This document shows, piece by piece, positions 1 through 8,026 of a stretch of DNA of 64,000 nt. Numbering within the stretch: position 1 is the stretch's first letter; the number at the start of each line of letters is the position of its first letter. Source of the stretch: VAZQ01 sp963758945. GTDB lineage: Bacteria; Pseudomonadota; Alphaproteobacteria; Rhizobiales; Xanthobacteraceae. The DNA is taken from the NCBI GenBank assembly GCA_963758945.1, contig CAVWXY010000012.1, positions 1 to 64,000 of the forward strand, written 5' to 3'. Both the position numbers and the translations under genes were made by a program. The notes below the pieces were generated by a model. It saw only the letters and a list, made by a program, of their open reading frames with translations. It had not been told where the DNA came from and did no database searches.

Positions 1-1
1 A

Positions 2-112
2 TTACCCTATGTCGGATTGGAATTGGGGAACCCCACCGTGACGTTCATTGGTCCGGAGGGGTCGATAATGACGATGCGGGATGGCGCTTGGATCGACGGG
101 AGAGGCAAGTGA
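2..112 (+). CDS. C-terminal tail of a gene cut by the window edge, probable toxin
   Basis: The frame starting at base 2 stays open to a TGA at 110-112 and gives a 36-residue tail (…LELGNPTVTFIGPEG…MRDGAWIDGRGK). Its TGA overlaps the GTG start of the next gene as GTGA, the usual layout of a translationally coupled pair. The next gene looks like an Imm1-type immunity protein, so this tail is probably the end of a polymorphic-toxin effector whose main part lies left of the window. The visible piece is too short to name the toxin family. Nuclease or deaminase domains are the usual Imm1 partners, but that is inference. Confidence 0.5.
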   Translation, partial: LPYVGLELGNPTVTFIGPEGSIMTMRDGAWIDGRGK

Positions 113-606
113 GAAAGCGCGTGTATTTCGATGTTTTTAGAGGACCCGGGTGGCCCTCGCCGAATCAGTTGGAGCACTATTTCCTGTCAGGTTCCGGCCG
201 GCGGCGGGCCTTTGGCACCAACAACGACAGCTGGGGCCTGTCAGCCGAAGGACTCGATGGGACCGAGCATCTGCCGGCGGGCAAAGGACGCATCGATATC
301 AATTTCACGGTGTTGGGCAATCCCGATCACGGCGTGCTCTTACATTACCACAAACGCGACGGAAGACGTGGGGACATCTATTATTCCAAGGGGGATCCCA
401 AACGCCTGCGGGAACGCGTCGAGACCAGACACGGCGACCTGATGCCGATCGGCCTGTTCATTCCATTCGAACGAGCTTGGACGGCGGTCAAGGAATTCAT
501 CGAGACGGATGGCGCGCTTCCGGGGAGCATCGCGTGGATTGCGAGTGGCGACATTCCCCCCGACGTGTTTCCTGATCCGGGAGCGGAGCCGCCTGCCGGC
601 CGATGA
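109..606 (+). CDS. Imm1-like immunity protein
   Basis: About 165 residues with no signal peptide, so cytoplasmic. The second half has the Imm1 pattern as I know it: HGVLLHYHKRDG, a YYSKGDP turn, VETRHGDLMPIGLFIPFERAWTAVKEF and SIAWIASGDIPPDVFPDP, with the conserved C-terminal Trp. Imm1 proteins neutralise the toxin encoded just upstream. I chose the GTG at 109 because GGGAGAGG lies 6 nt before it and because it overlaps the upstream stop (GTGA). A TTG at 88 in the same frame is possible but has no ribosome site. No other toxin gene follows, so the pair probably ends a toxin locus that continues left of the window. Confidence 0.62.
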   Translation: MRKRVYFDVFRGPGWPSPNQLEHYFLSGSGRRRAFGTNNDSWGLSAEGLDGTEHLPAGKGRIDINFTVLGNPDHGVLLHYHKRDGRRGDIYYSKGDPKRLRERVETRHGDLMPIGLFIPFERAWTAVKEFIETDGALPGSIAWIASGDIPPDVFPDPGAEPPAGR

Positions 607-770
607 ATCCAATGCTCCAATCCAGCTGGCACATAAGATTGAATTGGTCATGTCATGGCATCGCTCGAACGGCAGCGAATCCCACCGCTGCAGTTGAACC
701 TCTGCATACGCTCGATCCCGACGCGGCGCATGACGGCCTCGGGCACCGACATCGACCCCGCGCTGAGGCG

Positions 771-1022
771 CTACAGGCCCGGGGGCGGCTGCGACACCGG
801 CCCGTTGATGACGGGGGCTTGCGCGGGTGGCGGCAGTGGCGCCGGGATCCGGTTCTCCAAGGCGGGCACCTGCGGCGGCGGCTCCACGAACAAGGGCGCA
901 GATCCGCGCCAAGAGCCATGACCGGCTCCATTCGCAAAATGGGTCCCCGGCCCGCGTGCAAAACCGGGGGTGGCGACGACGACACATGCCGCCGCCAACG
1001 CCGCTGTAAGAACACGTCGCAT
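771..1022 (-). CDS. Small exported proline-rich protein
   Basis: 83 residues. The N-terminus is a clear signal peptide: MRR, then a hydrophobic stretch LTAALAAACVVVATPG, then an Ala-Arg cleavage region. The mature part is short, Gly/Pro-rich and low in complexity (PPPQVP, PAPLPPPAQAPV). GAGG sits 9 nt before the ATG. No family is recognised and no enzyme motif is visible; a small periplasmic or envelope-associated protein is the most that can be said. It stands alone between the immunity gene and the HxlR regulator. Confidence 0.5.
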   Translation of the reverse strand: MRRVLTAALAAACVVVATPGFARGPGTHFANGAGHGSWRGSAPLFVEPPPQVPALENRIPAPLPPPAQAPVINGPVSQPPPGL

Positions 1023-1183
1023 GATCGAATTCCTCGCGCTGCTGGACCTCCCGTCGTCAGCTCGATCTAGTCATCCAGTAGCAGAGGGCTTGATCGGTAT
1101 TGCCGCGATTTGACCAGTCCTGTGGTCTTCCGGTCGGGGGCGTGCTCCGCTACAGCGAGCAGGCGATCATCCGCAAGCGCAGA

Positions 1184-1891
1184 TCAGGCCGAGGCGCGGC
1201 GATTCTCCTTCGCGAAGACGCTCAGCCCCAGCCACTGCTGCATGGACTGTGCGAGGCTCTTGTCGCCGATCAGCTCGATCTGGCCGGCATCGATCTCCTT
1301 CTGCACGGTGGAGAGGCCCATCCAGACGGCCGTCATGCTCCGAAGCGAGCTGTGCACGTAGAGGTCGATCTCGAAGCCGGGGTTGCTGGAGCAAAGATCG
1401 GCTGTGCTGCCGTCGATCACGAGCCACCAGGATCGGTTGCCGGACTTGACGTCACGGTAGAGGAAGTTGATCGTGCATCGCCGCGGCGGAAGTGGCGTCG
1501 GGTCGAGACTGCGCCGCATGTCCCACATGAGCAGTGACGGGTCCAGGTTCTTGAGCGAGAGCGACGACTCCACCCAACGCTGACCCCAGACGCCGAGCGA
1601 CATGACGACGGGGCGCAGCGCTTCGCCGGCTTCCGTAAGCTTGTAATCGAAGACACCCGGCTGACCGGTCGGCACGGCAACGATCACGCCCGCTTGCTCG
1701 AGCTCCTTGAGCCGTTTCGACAGCAGGGTAGGGGACATGAGCGGTACCCCGCGCCGCAGATCGTTGAACCGGGTCGAGCCGCAAAGCAGCTCGCGCAGGA
1801 CCAGCGCCGTCCAGCGCGAGCAGACGATCTCCGCAGCCATCGCGACCGGGCAGAACTGACCGTAGCTTCCCAGGTCCTGGCGTCGAGGCAT
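1184..1891 (-). CDS. HxlR-family winged-helix regulator with C-terminal SCP2-like domain
   Basis: Residues about 10-110 are an HxlR winged helix: CPVAMAAEIVCSRWTALVLRELL, then a helix-turn-helix with GVPLMSPTLLSKRLKELEQAG, then a wing YKLTEAGEAL. HxlR proteins usually act as dimers on short inverted repeats and often respond to electrophiles or oxidants. Residues about 130-235 form a second domain (WWLVIDGSTADLC…FEIDLYVHSSLRSMTAVWMGL) like the SCP2-type lipid-binding extension found in longer HxlR members. The gene is divergent from an acyl-CoA dehydrogenase, its most likely target. A short inverted repeat in the shared intergenic region (2031-2044) is a candidate operator. Confidence 0.85.
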   Translation of the reverse strand: MPRRQDLGSYGQFCPVAMAAEIVCSRWTALVLRELLCGSTRFNDLRRGVPLMSPTLLSKRLKELEQAGVIVAVPTGQPGVFDYKLTEAGEALRPVVMSLGVWGQRWVESSLSLKNLDPSLLMWDMRRSLDPTPLPPRRCTINFLYRDVKSGNRSWWLVIDGSTADLCSSNPGFEIDLYVHSSLRSMTAVWMGLSTVQKEIDAGQIELIGDKSLAQSMQQWLGLSVFAKENRRASA

Positions 1892-2030
1892 CTAGTCCTT
1901 CCTGCAAGGCACGGGCTGGCAGAGCGCATCCCGCTCTTTCGCAATCGGAACACGAATGTCGTGCGGACCATGTTCTCGGCGGCGGCCCGGTGCCCGTTGG
2001 CCGGAACATGCGTCACGGGCATCGGGCAGC

Positions 2031-2044
2031 CAGTACAAATACTG
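2031..2044. promoter_or_regulatory. Inverted repeat between hxlR and acyl-CoA dehydrogenase, candidate operator
   Basis: CAGTACAAATACTG has two perfect 5-bp arms (CAGTA/TACTG) around CAAA. It lies in the 321-bp divergent intergenic region (1892-2212), which holds no other gene. HxlR-type regulators bind short symmetric sites of this kind, so it is a candidate autoregulatory operator. A 14-bp palindrome can occur by chance. Confidence 0.35.
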
Positions 2045-2212
2045 TAGCGGCTGACGAGCAGGTGTCCATGGGGAACCGAGCAAAACCAAGGGTCGGCGGA
2101 TGGTGTCCGCGCGTCGATACAGTTTCGAGACTGGAGGGTGGCGCTTCATGCGGCAATGATCCCGACGCAAGGCTGGATCAATCGCCTTGCCTCCATTGGA
2201 AGGGACACCGCC

Positions 2213-3367
2213 ATGAGCGTCACATCAGCAATGAAGATCGCCATACCAGCGCTGCGCAGCGCGACCGAGATCGCGCGCGAGCTGGGTCCGATATTGGCCA
2301 GCCGGGCCGACGCGCGGAGCGACGAGGACAACTATGTGGCCGATAACGTCGCGCTGCTGAAGGCGTCGGGCCTCGTCGAGGCGGGGGTGCCGCATGAGCT
2401 CGGCGGCGGGGGCGCTGATATCGATGAGCTCGCCGCGATGCTGCGAACGCTAGCCTATCATTGCGGATCGACCGGGCTCGCCTTCTCCATGCATACCCAT
2501 CAGGTAGCCATTCCGGCCTGGCGCTGGAAACACCAGAAGGCCGCCGCTGTCGAACCGCTCCTGAAGCGGATTGCGCATGAGCGCATCCTGCTGCTGTCGA
2601 GCGGCGGATCGGATTGGATCGCAGGCTCCGGCAAGGCCGAAAAGGTGGAGGGCGGCTACCGCATCAGCGCCCGCAAGATCTTCAGCTCCGGAGCGCCCAC
2701 CGGCGACATTCTCATGACAGGAGCGATCCTCGAAACCGAGGAGGGGCCGACGGTGCTGCATTTCGGCATCCCCATGAACTCCCCGCAGGTCAAGGTGCTC
2801 GACACCTGGCGAACCCTCGGCATGCGCGGCACCGGCTCCCACGACGTGCTGATCGAAGGCCATGTCGTGCCCGAGGCCGCGGTCGCCGTGCGACGCAAGG
2901 CCGGCGAATGGCATCCGCTCTTCCACATCATTGCCACCATCGCCTTCCCGCTCGTCTATGCCGTCTATCTCGGCGTGGCGGAGAGCGCGCGGGACATCGC
3001 AATCGGCCTAGCCAAGCGCAAGACGCCGGACCGCTATGCGATCGATCTTGCAGGGCGCATGGAAACCGAGCTTACGGCCGCTCGGCTGGCGCTCGAATCG
3101 ATGCTGGCCGCGGTTCGCCTCAACGCGCCGTCAGCCGCCACCATCAATCAGGTGATGATCGGACGGCAGCTCGTCGCACGTCATGCCATTGCTGGCGTCG
3201 AGTACGCCATGGAATTGGCGGGAGGCGCGGGGTTTTATCGCTCCGCAGGGCTCGAGCGGCGATTCCGCGACATTCAGGCGGCCCGGTATCATCCCCTGCA
3301 ATCGGGGCCGCAGGCCGAATACGCGGGCGCCATGGCGCTGGGGCTGCCGGTTGATCGGATCTTCTGA
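2213..3367 (+). CDS. Acyl-CoA dehydrogenase family flavoprotein
   Basis: 384 residues with the three-part acyl-CoA dehydrogenase plan: an N-terminal helical domain (ILASRADARSDEDNYVADNV), a middle beta domain that carries FAD (LLLSSGGSDW…GYRISARKIFSSG, TWRTLGMRGTGSHDV) and a C-terminal helical domain (LAGGAGFYRSAGLERRFRDIQAARYHPL). The family oxidises acyl thioesters, and some relatives are flavin monooxygenases. The substrate cannot be read from sequence. I chose the ATG at 2213 because GGAAGGGA lies upstream; a GTG at 2138 would add 25 residues unlike the family. Control by the divergent HxlR regulator is likely. Confidence 0.85.
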   Translation: MSVTSAMKIAIPALRSATEIARELGPILASRADARSDEDNYVADNVALLKASGLVEAGVPHELGGGGADIDELAAMLRTLAYHCGSTGLAFSMHTHQVAIPAWRWKHQKAAAVEPLLKRIAHERILLLSSGGSDWIAGSGKAEKVEGGYRISARKIFSSGAPTGDILMTGAILETEEGPTVLHFGIPMNSPQVKVLDTWRTLGMRGTGSHDVLIEGHVVPEAAVAVRRKAGEWHPLFHIIATIAFPLVYAVYLGVAESARDIAIGLAKRKTPDRYAIDLAGRMETELTAARLALESMLAAVRLNAPSAATINQVMIGRQLVARHAIAGVEYAMELAGGAGFYRSAGLERRFRDIQAARYHPLQSGPQAEYAGAMALGLPVDRIF

Positions 3368-3445
3368 GCGCGGGTTGCCGTCGGAGCGCGTTCGCGCATC
3401 GCCCGCGAGCGCGCCCGATCTCATGACATCCGTGTTTCGGAATCC

Positions 3446-4273
3446 TCAATCGTAGTATGCGGGCGCCATCTTCAAGCTGTCGCGTTGCGCCTTGTCGTGA
3501 TTGATCCAGAGCTGCGCCTTCTCCTTTGCCAACACGTCGGCGATGCGCTGCATCGAAGCCAGCGTCTTGTCCTTGTCGGCGTTGCCTGAAGGCACGCGGC
3601 GATTTTGCCAGTTGCTCTCGAAGTGGACGGCGTCACCCGTGAGCACGAGCGCACCGGTCTTCGGCAGTTTCACCAGCAGCGACTGGTGTCCCGGAGTGTG
3701 GCCGGGCGTCGCGATGATCGTTACGCTGCCGTCTCCGAATATGTCATGATTGCCTTCGAGCTTGGTCACCGGATGTTCCGGTTTGAACCGCCCGATGCCG
3801 AGGGGGCTCGGCCACTCGTACTCGGCCTTCTGCACCAGCAGCATGGCCTGCGGGAAGAGCTCCACATTACCGATGTGGTCCGAATGAGTATGCGACACGG
3901 CGACATATTTGATGTCGCCGGGTTTCACGCCCAACGCTTCGAGCTGCGAGGCGAGCGTCTTTGGCCGCCGCCAGTGCGTCATGCGCGGATCGGCCGGCGT
4001 TTGGCCATTGGGCATGGCGGCGATGGTGTCGGCGACACCGGTGTCCCAGAGCAGCCAGCCTCGCGTGTGGTGCATCAGGTAACAGTTATCGACGAAATCC
4101 ATCGACTTGCCGACATTGACGCCGGGCGACCAGCGAGAAATGTCGCCAGCGACGCCTTCGCCGCAATTGAGGATGTAGAGTTTGTCGACACCGGACTTGG
4201 TTTGTGCCGAGCCCGCGCCGCCAGAAATTGACAGCGCAGCCAACGCGGCAATGCAAATAGCCGTTCGGTTCAT
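3446..4273 (-). CDS. Exported metallo-beta-lactamase-fold hydrolase, AHL-lactonase-like
   Basis: 275 residues starting with a signal peptide (MNRTAICIAALAALSISGGAGSA). The metal motif SHTHSDHIG, then GHTPGHQS, GDAVHFES and a late NHD give the two-metal site of the MBL superfamily. Spacing and the DNCYLMHHTRGWLLWDTG start resemble N-acyl-homoserine-lactonase-type members, though an exported enzyme may act on another ester or lactone. I chose the ATG at 4273 because GGGAGG lies 3 nt upstream; an earlier in-frame ATG at 4309 precedes the signal peptide. The gene ends a minus-strand series containing a decarboxylase-like protein, a cytochrome c and the PQQ enzymes. Confidence 0.8.
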   Translation of the reverse strand: MNRTAICIAALAALSISGGAGSAQTKSGVDKLYILNCGEGVAGDISRWSPGVNVGKSMDFVDNCYLMHHTRGWLLWDTGVADTIAAMPNGQTPADPRMTHWRRPKTLASQLEALGVKPGDIKYVAVSHTHSDHIGNVELFPQAMLLVQKAEYEWPSPLGIGRFKPEHPVTKLEGNHDIFGDGSVTIIATPGHTPGHQSLLVKLPKTGALVLTGDAVHFESNWQNRRVPSGNADKDKTLASMQRIADVLAKEKAQLWINHDKAQRDSLKMAPAYYD

Positions 4274-4310
4274 GACCTCCCTCACTACCTTGGTGTATAG
4301 CACCCACAAA

Positions 4311-5417
4311 TCACACCCGGGCGGTGGCGCGCACCTCGCGCGGGAAGAGATCGTCGACCGTCATCCGCCGATGCGTCACGCCCTGGTCGTGGGCGTAGCG
4401 GCAGAATGCCTCGATGGTCGGACGGCTCGCCTCGATGCCGTAGGGAAAGGGATCGGGTCCGTAGCCTGCGACGATCTCCTCGGCGATCGCCGCCGCCCAG
4501 GGAAGCGGAATGCGAGCGCAAGTGAAATCGCGTAGCCGGTCGAAGCAGCGGCGCTTGGCCTCGTCGAACATCTTGTAGAGGTTCATCGCGATCCACGGGT
4601 GCTGCTCGAATACCGCGCGGCGTATCGTCACCAGATGCATGATCGGGAAGATGCCGGTCTTCCTGCAGAAGCGCTCCTCCTCGGCGCGATAGTTCGGATA
4701 GAGCCGCACCACCGCCCCGCCGGGCGCGAAGCCATCCGGCGCACGTGCCGAGATCACCGCATCGATCTCGCCGCTCGCGAGCATCGCCGAGAGGCTGGTC
4801 TCCGGTCGCGCCTGATACTGGATGCCGGACGGCAGCTTGAGTTCGACCTTCTCCGCCCGGCCCCGCTCGTTGACGCCGGCCTGCAACCAGCGGATTTTCG
4901 CGAGATCGACGCCCTCTTCCTCGGCGAGGAAGCCGCGCACGTAGATGCCGGCGGTCTGTGCCCATTCCGGAATGCCGACGGCGCGGCCCTCGAGGTCCCT
5001 GGCGCTGTGGATGCCGCGGTCGGCGCGCACGTAGATCGCCGAATGGCGGTGCACCCGCGAGGGGAACACGGGGATCGCGACCATTGGCGCGGCGCCTTGC
5101 GAGGTGAGCGAAATGTATTTGCCGAAGGAGAGCTCCGAGACGTCCCATTCGAGACCGCGTGTGAAGCGGAAGGTGATCTCCTCGATCGAGGGAAAGATCA
5201 GCGGGATGAGCGTGATGCCGTCCGCGCGCACGAGGCCCTGCGCGATCTCGCGCACGTGCTCGTAGTCGCAGACCGCGAGCGTGAGGTGGAGCGAGGCGGT
5301 GCCGCCGCTGCCGAGGATTTGCGCCGCGCGCAAATCCGGGCTCGGCCCGCGTGCGGTCTCCCGCCCGCGAGTGCCCTGGTCTCGAATGCCGGGTGGTTGG
5401 ATGTCCTGAGCGGTCAT
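4311..5417 (-). CDS. 4,5-dihydroxyphthalate-decarboxylase-like periplasmic-binding-fold protein
   Basis: 368 residues. LTLAVCDYEHVREIAQGLVRADGI, FRFTRGLEWDVSELSFGKYI, DLEGRAVGIPEWAQTAGIYVRGFL and the late YPYG region match the family of 4,5-dihydroxyphthalate decarboxylase, which has the two-lobed fold of ABC substrate-binding proteins. There is no signal peptide (the N-terminus is polar), which supports a cytoplasmic enzyme over a transport protein. AGGGGAA precedes the ATG at 5417. It lies 37 nt upstream of the MBL hydrolase and 82 nt downstream of the cytochrome gene on the same strand. The window also has a UbiD decarboxylase, so aromatic-acid metabolism is a plausible theme. Confidence 0.7.
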   Translation of the reverse strand: MTAQDIQPPGIRDQGTRGRETARGPSPDLRAAQILGSGGTASLHLTLAVCDYEHVREIAQGLVRADGITLIPLIFPSIEEITFRFTRGLEWDVSELSFGKYISLTSQGAAPMVAIPVFPSRVHRHSAIYVRADRGIHSARDLEGRAVGIPEWAQTAGIYVRGFLAEEEGVDLAKIRWLQAGVNERGRAEKVELKLPSGIQYQARPETSLSAMLASGEIDAVISARAPDGFAPGGAVVRLYPNYRAEEERFCRKTGIFPIMHLVTIRRAVFEQHPWIAMNLYKMFDEAKRRCFDRLRDFTCARIPLPWAAAIAEEIVAGYGPDPFPYGIEASRPTIEAFCRYAHDQGVTHRRMTVDDLFPREVRATARV

Positions 5418-5499
5418 GGCGGATTCCCCTGCTCGCGTGCCGCTCCAGCGGGCGAAGGTGTCGGCACGCCGGGAATCATGCCTGCGATCGTTGCGCCTG

Positions 5500-6069
5500 T
5501 CACTTCTGCCGCGCGAGGAAATAGGCGAGGTCGACGAAATCCTCATCCTTCATGGTGTAGACCACCTCCGCCATCTGCGCATCGTAGCCGCGCCGCGAAT
5601 TGTCCTTGTAGCCGCGCAGCGCCTTGAGCAGGTAATCCTCGCGCTGGCTGGCCAGCCGGGGCACGTTGTCCTGGCCCTGGTAGTTCGATTGGTGGCAGAA
5701 ATTGCAGCGATGCTGGGTAGCGAGCGCGTGCGCCCTGTCCATGCGGGCGGGGTCGGGATTGTCGGCGACCGGCACCGGCGGCGGCAGCCGCGAGATGATC
5801 TCGCCGGCCTTGCGCAGGTCGTCGTCGGTGAGCCCCTTGGCCATCTCGTTCATCGGCTCGACGACGCGCATCCGGTCGCGAAACATCAGGAGCTGCACCA
5901 TGCTGTAGAACGCCGGCTGCGCCCCGAGCGAGGGCGTCTCTGGGAGTTGCGAGGTGCCGTTCTCGCCGTGGCAGGCCAAGCAGGTCGGCAGCCGCTCCTC
6001 GAGCGACTGCGCGCCGGCGGGAGGTGCCGCCAAGCCGGCGAGGACCGCCGCGACCGCAAGGCTGCGCAT
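5500..6069 (-). CDS. Dihaem c-type cytochrome
   Basis: 189 residues: a signal peptide (MRSLAVAAVLAGLAAPPAGAQS) and two haem-binding motifs, CLACH near residue 30 and CNFCH near residue 120, each followed by a c4-like domain with distal Met candidates. It should act in the periplasm as an electron carrier. It lies 73 nt downstream of a (now split) sorbosone-dehydrogenase-type PQQ enzyme, the classic partner layout in which the cytochrome takes electrons from PQQH2. GGAGG lies 8 nt before the chosen ATG at 6069; upstream in-frame starts have no signal peptide. Confidence 0.88.
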   Translation of the reverse strand: MRSLAVAAVLAGLAAPPAGAQSLEERLPTCLACHGENGTSQLPETPSLGAQPAFYSMVQLLMFRDRMRVVEPMNEMAKGLTDDDLRKAGEIISRLPPPVPVADNPDPARMDRAHALATQHRCNFCHQSNYQGQDNVPRLASQREDYLLKALRGYKDNSRRGYDAQMAEVVYTMKDEDFVDLAYFLARQK

Positions 6070-6620
6070 GGGCGGCCTCCACAAACGCATCACGCCAGGG
6101 TGGAGAAGTCGGGGGCGGCGTGCCGCCCTCGACGTCGCAATGTCAGCGCCCAGCGTTGCGCGCGTTGCCATAGCTCACGCGCCAGACCGCGCCGTTCCAG
6201 TCGTCGGAGACGAGCACCGAGCCGTCTTTCATGACTAGGATGTCGACCGGGCGGCCGACGTAGCTGTTGTTGTCGAGAAAGCCGGTGACGAAGGGCTCGA
6301 TCGCGCCCGCGCTGCCGTCCTTCTTGATGTTCACGAGCACGACGTCGCCGCCCACTTTGTTGGTCTTGTTCCAGGAGCCGTGGCGCGCAACCAGGAGCTG
6401 GCTACGGTACTTCGCCGGGAACGAGGTGCCGGTATAAAACTTCAAGCCTAATGATGCCGAGTGCGGTCCCATCAGCGCAATCGGTGGCGTGAAGTCCTCG
6501 CACTTGTGGCCCCAGCCGAACTCCTGATCCGGCAGGTTGCCCTGATAGCAATAGGGCGATCCGAAATGCTGGCCGACCTTGGTCATGCGGTTGAGCTCGT
6601 CGTTTGGGAGATCTTCCGAC

Positions 6621-6645
6621 TGAAGTTCCCCCGGTTTCGTGGACA
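6621..6645 (+). repeat. Left terminal inverted repeat of IS3 element
   Basis: 25 bp beginning TGAAGTTCCCCC and ending TTTCGTGGACA. The inner 11 bp are identical to the right repeat. It is preceded by the duplicated target CGAC at 6617-6620. Confidence 0.85.
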
Positions 6646-6674
6646 CCCGAGCATTTGTGTTGCAGGAGTCCACG

Positions 6675-6989
6675 ATGGCAAGAAAGAACGCACCTTACAC
6701 GCCTGAGTTTCGGCGTCAGATGATTGAGCTGGTTCGGTCCGGGCGAAGTCCGGAGAGCCTGTCGAAGGAGTTTGAGCCGACGGCGCAGGCGATCCGGAAC
6801 TGGGTGGCGCAAGCCGAGCGGGATGCGGGCCGCCGGGATGACGGTGTGACGACGGCAGAACGCGACGAGATCAACCGTCTTCGGCGCGAGGTGAAGCAGC
6901 TCAGGCTGGAGCGCGACATCCTCTCAAAAGCCGCGGCCTGGTTCGCTCGGGAGACGGATGTGATCCCGCCGAAGGGTTCAGATTCGTGA
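6675..6989 (+). CDS. IS3-family transposase OrfA (helix-turn-helix subunit)
   Basis: 104 residues. An N-terminal helix-turn-helix of the Tnp_8 kind (YTPEFRRQMIELVRSGRSPESLSKEFEPTAQAIRNWV) is followed by a leucine-zipper-like coiled coil (INRLRREVKQLRLERDILSKAAAWF). It binds the element's ends and, as part of the OrfAB fusion made by -1 frameshifting, drives transposition. AGGAG lies before the ATG at 6675. Its TGA overlaps the GTG of orfB (GTGA at 6986-6989). Confidence 0.9.
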   Translation: MARKNAPYTPEFRRQMIELVRSGRSPESLSKEFEPTAQAIRNWVAQAERDAGRRDDGVTTAERDEINRLRREVKQLRLERDILSKAAAWFARETDVIPPKGSDS

Positions 6990-7966
6990 GCGCGCACCAG
7001 GCCGAGTTTCCGATTGCCACCATGTGCCGAGTGCTGGGCATCTCGTGCAGCGGGTACTATGCGTGGAGAACGCGATCGCCCTCCCAACGGGCGCGTTCGA
7101 ATACTGCGTTGACCGAGACGGTACGCACGATCCACGCGGTATCGCGCGGAACCTATGGCGCGCCGCGGGTGCACGCTGAGCTTGCGGCGAACGGCGTGCA
7201 GGTCGGCAAGAACCGTGTCGCGCGGCTCATGCGCGAGGCGGGTGTTGCTGGTATCAGCCGTCGCAGGTTTGCGATCACAACGGTGCGTGATGGAGCCCGC
7301 CAAGCGCCCGATCTGGTCGAGCGCAGGTTCACGGCGGATGCGCCGAATGTGCTTTGGGTGGCTGATATCACCTACATTCCGACATGGGCGGGCTTCCTGT
7401 ACCTGGCGGTCGTCCTCGATGTGTTCAGCCGCCGGATCGTCGGCTGGTCGATGGCGACGACGTTGCACACCACGGTCGTGCTCGATGCGTTGAGCATGGC
7501 GCTGGCCATGCGTCGTCCGCGCGGCGTCATTCATCACTCCGATCAAGGCGCGCAGTACACGTCCATTGAGTTCGGCAACCGCTGCCGCGAGGCGGGTGTG
7601 CGGCCTTCGATGGGGAGTGTGGGCGACGCCTACGACAATGCGATGGCGGAGAGCTTCTTCGCCACGCTGGAATGCGAGTTACTGGCTCGCAGCCGGTTCA
7701 AGACGCAAGCCGAGGCACGCAATGCCGTCTTCGAGTTCATCGAAGGCTTCTACAATCCGCGCCGGCGGCATTCGTCGCTCGAGTATCTGTCACCCGTCGA
7801 GTTCGAGCGGCGGCACTGGGAGCCTGCGGTTTCCCCCGGCTCACTCCATCCTGCCGCCGTGCTCGGGGCCGTCAAGGTCAAGCCCTCGCGCGCGCGCAAA
7901 GTGCGCGACCTTGACCGCCCCTGCGCGCGACGGCGGGTCGAATGTGCGGGCCGGGACATGGCGTAA
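6986..7966 (+). CDS. IS3-family transposase OrfB (DDE integrase)
   Basis: 326 residues. The DDE catalytic triad is visible: D in VLWVADITYIP, D in GVIHHSDQGAQYTS, E in NAMAESFFATLECEL, with the rve-type integrase core between them and an HTH_21 segment near the start (YGAPRVHAELAANG). The usual IS3 ending (SSLEYLSPVEFERRH) occurs about residue 275. The remaining 45 residues (…HPAAVLGAVKVKPSRARK…) read through the palindrome at 7853-7936, so the tail is probably an accidental extension caused by the internal insertion. It starts at a GTG overlapping the orfA stop. Confidence 0.88.
   Translation: MSAHQAEFPIATMCRVLGISCSGYYAWRTRSPSQRARSNTALTETVRTIHAVSRGTYGAPRVHAELAANGVQVGKNRVARLMREAGVAGISRRRFAITTVRDGARQAPDLVERRFTADAPNVLWVADITYIPTWAGFLYLAVVLDVFSRRIVGWSMATTLHTTVVLDALSMALAMRRPRGVIHHSDQGAQYTSIEFGNRCREAGVRPSMGSVGDAYDNAMAESFFATLECELLARSRFKTQAEARNAVFEFIEGFYNPRRRHSSLEYLSPVEFERRHWEPAVSPGSLHPAAVLGAVKVKPSRARKVRDLDRPCARRRVECAGRDMA
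7853..7936. repeat. Palindromic repeat on the left of the IS110 gene
   Basis: An 84-bp imperfect palindrome: outer arms GCCGCCGT and ACGGCGG, inner arms GGGGCCGTCAAGGTC and GACCTTGACCGCCCC. The same two-stage structure, with a different centre, occurs at 9346-9446. The two copies flank the IS110-type gene in the same relative order. Confidence 0.6.
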
Positions 7967-8026
7967 TCGCGGGGTAACGAATGCCGGCGCAGGCTGGTCC
8001 TCCCCGCAACGCCAAGGAGCGAGATC

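Noticed and set aside
653..1015. Overlapping frames opposite and beside the small exported protein at 771-1022
   Set aside because: Only the 771-1022 frame has both a signal peptide and a ribosome site.
7837..7966. Long C-terminal tail of the IS3 transposase as a new domain
   Set aside because: It is translated palindrome sequence beyond the normal family end, explained by the internal insertion.
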